A stretch of 5,837 nucleotides of DNA from Bacteroidales bacterium. Its GTDB lineage: Bacteria > Bacteroidota > Bacteroidia > Bacteroidales > UBA1556. The position numbers and the translations under genes are program-made. Location: contig JAOZSY010000023.1 of assembly GCA_029939445.1 (NCBI GenBank), forward strand, positions 14,577 to 20,413, given 5' to 3'. Below the pieces are notes generated by a model. The model was not told where the DNA came from, ran no database searches, and was given only the letters and a program-made list of their open reading frames with translations. Below, piece by piece: positions 5,835 to 5,837 of this stretch. The stretch's first letter is position 1. Every line of letters starts with the position of its first letter.

Positions 5835-5837
5835 TGG

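Noticed and set aside
5828..5837. AAGGAGGTGG at the right edge as a strong Shine-Dalgarno for a gene beyond the window
   Set aside because: The other genes here have no Shine-Dalgarno, and this one would be locked in a perfect stem with CCTCCTT. It cannot be fully excluded without the next bases.

Overview
The window looks like an AT-rich chromosomal segment from a member of the Bacteroidota. This rests on the very A/T-rich intergenic DNA, the near absence of Shine-Dalgarno sequences before recognisable starts, a candidate promoter of the TTTG / TAnnTTTG type used in that phylum, and protein sequences that read like Bacteroidota versions of their families (my recall, not a search). No phage, transposase, CRISPR or RNA gene is visible. 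All the recognisable genes are housekeeping or catabolic.

Left part, minus strand: a leucine-degradation cluster. It holds the beta (carboxyltransferase) subunit of methylcrotonyl-CoA carboxylase (907-2514) followed downstream by methylglutaconyl-CoA hydratase (1-782, cut by the window edge just before its C-terminus). These are consecutive steps: 3-methylcrotonyl-CoA is carboxylated to 3-methylglutaconyl-CoA, which is hydrated to HMG-CoA. The 124-bp gap between them is almost entirely an unusual, degenerate 8-bp tandem array that runs into the last codons of mccB.

Middle: a 339-bp, very AT-rich divergent control region (2515-2853) holds a long palindrome overlapping a candidate promoter for the leucine genes. 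To its right, on the plus strand, is a tight two-gene unit. Its first gene encodes a 98-residue protein of unknown function with a ribbon-helix-helix-like N-terminus and a perfect match to the bacterial sliding-clamp-binding consensus (QLDLF). Its stop overlaps the start of an Lrp/AsnC-family regulator. The arrangement suggests, but does not prove, that the regulator controls the divergent leucine-catabolic genes and itself.

Right part, minus strand: a class II CCA tRNA nucleotidyltransferase with an HD domain (4177-5604) followed after 48 bp by a YfcE/MJ0936-type metallophosphoesterase (3625-4128), a probable operon. Its end faces the Lrp gene tail to tail, with only 4 bp between stop codons. 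Upstream of cca are three helically spaced TTTATAA repeats. At the right edge is a CCTCCTT/AAGGAGG palindrome that looks like the truncated end of a dispersed intergenic repeat.

Most of the window is ordinary. The points most worth a second look are the clamp-motif protein coupled to the Lrp regulator, the palindrome in the divergent promoter region, and the 8-bp array between mccB and liuC.
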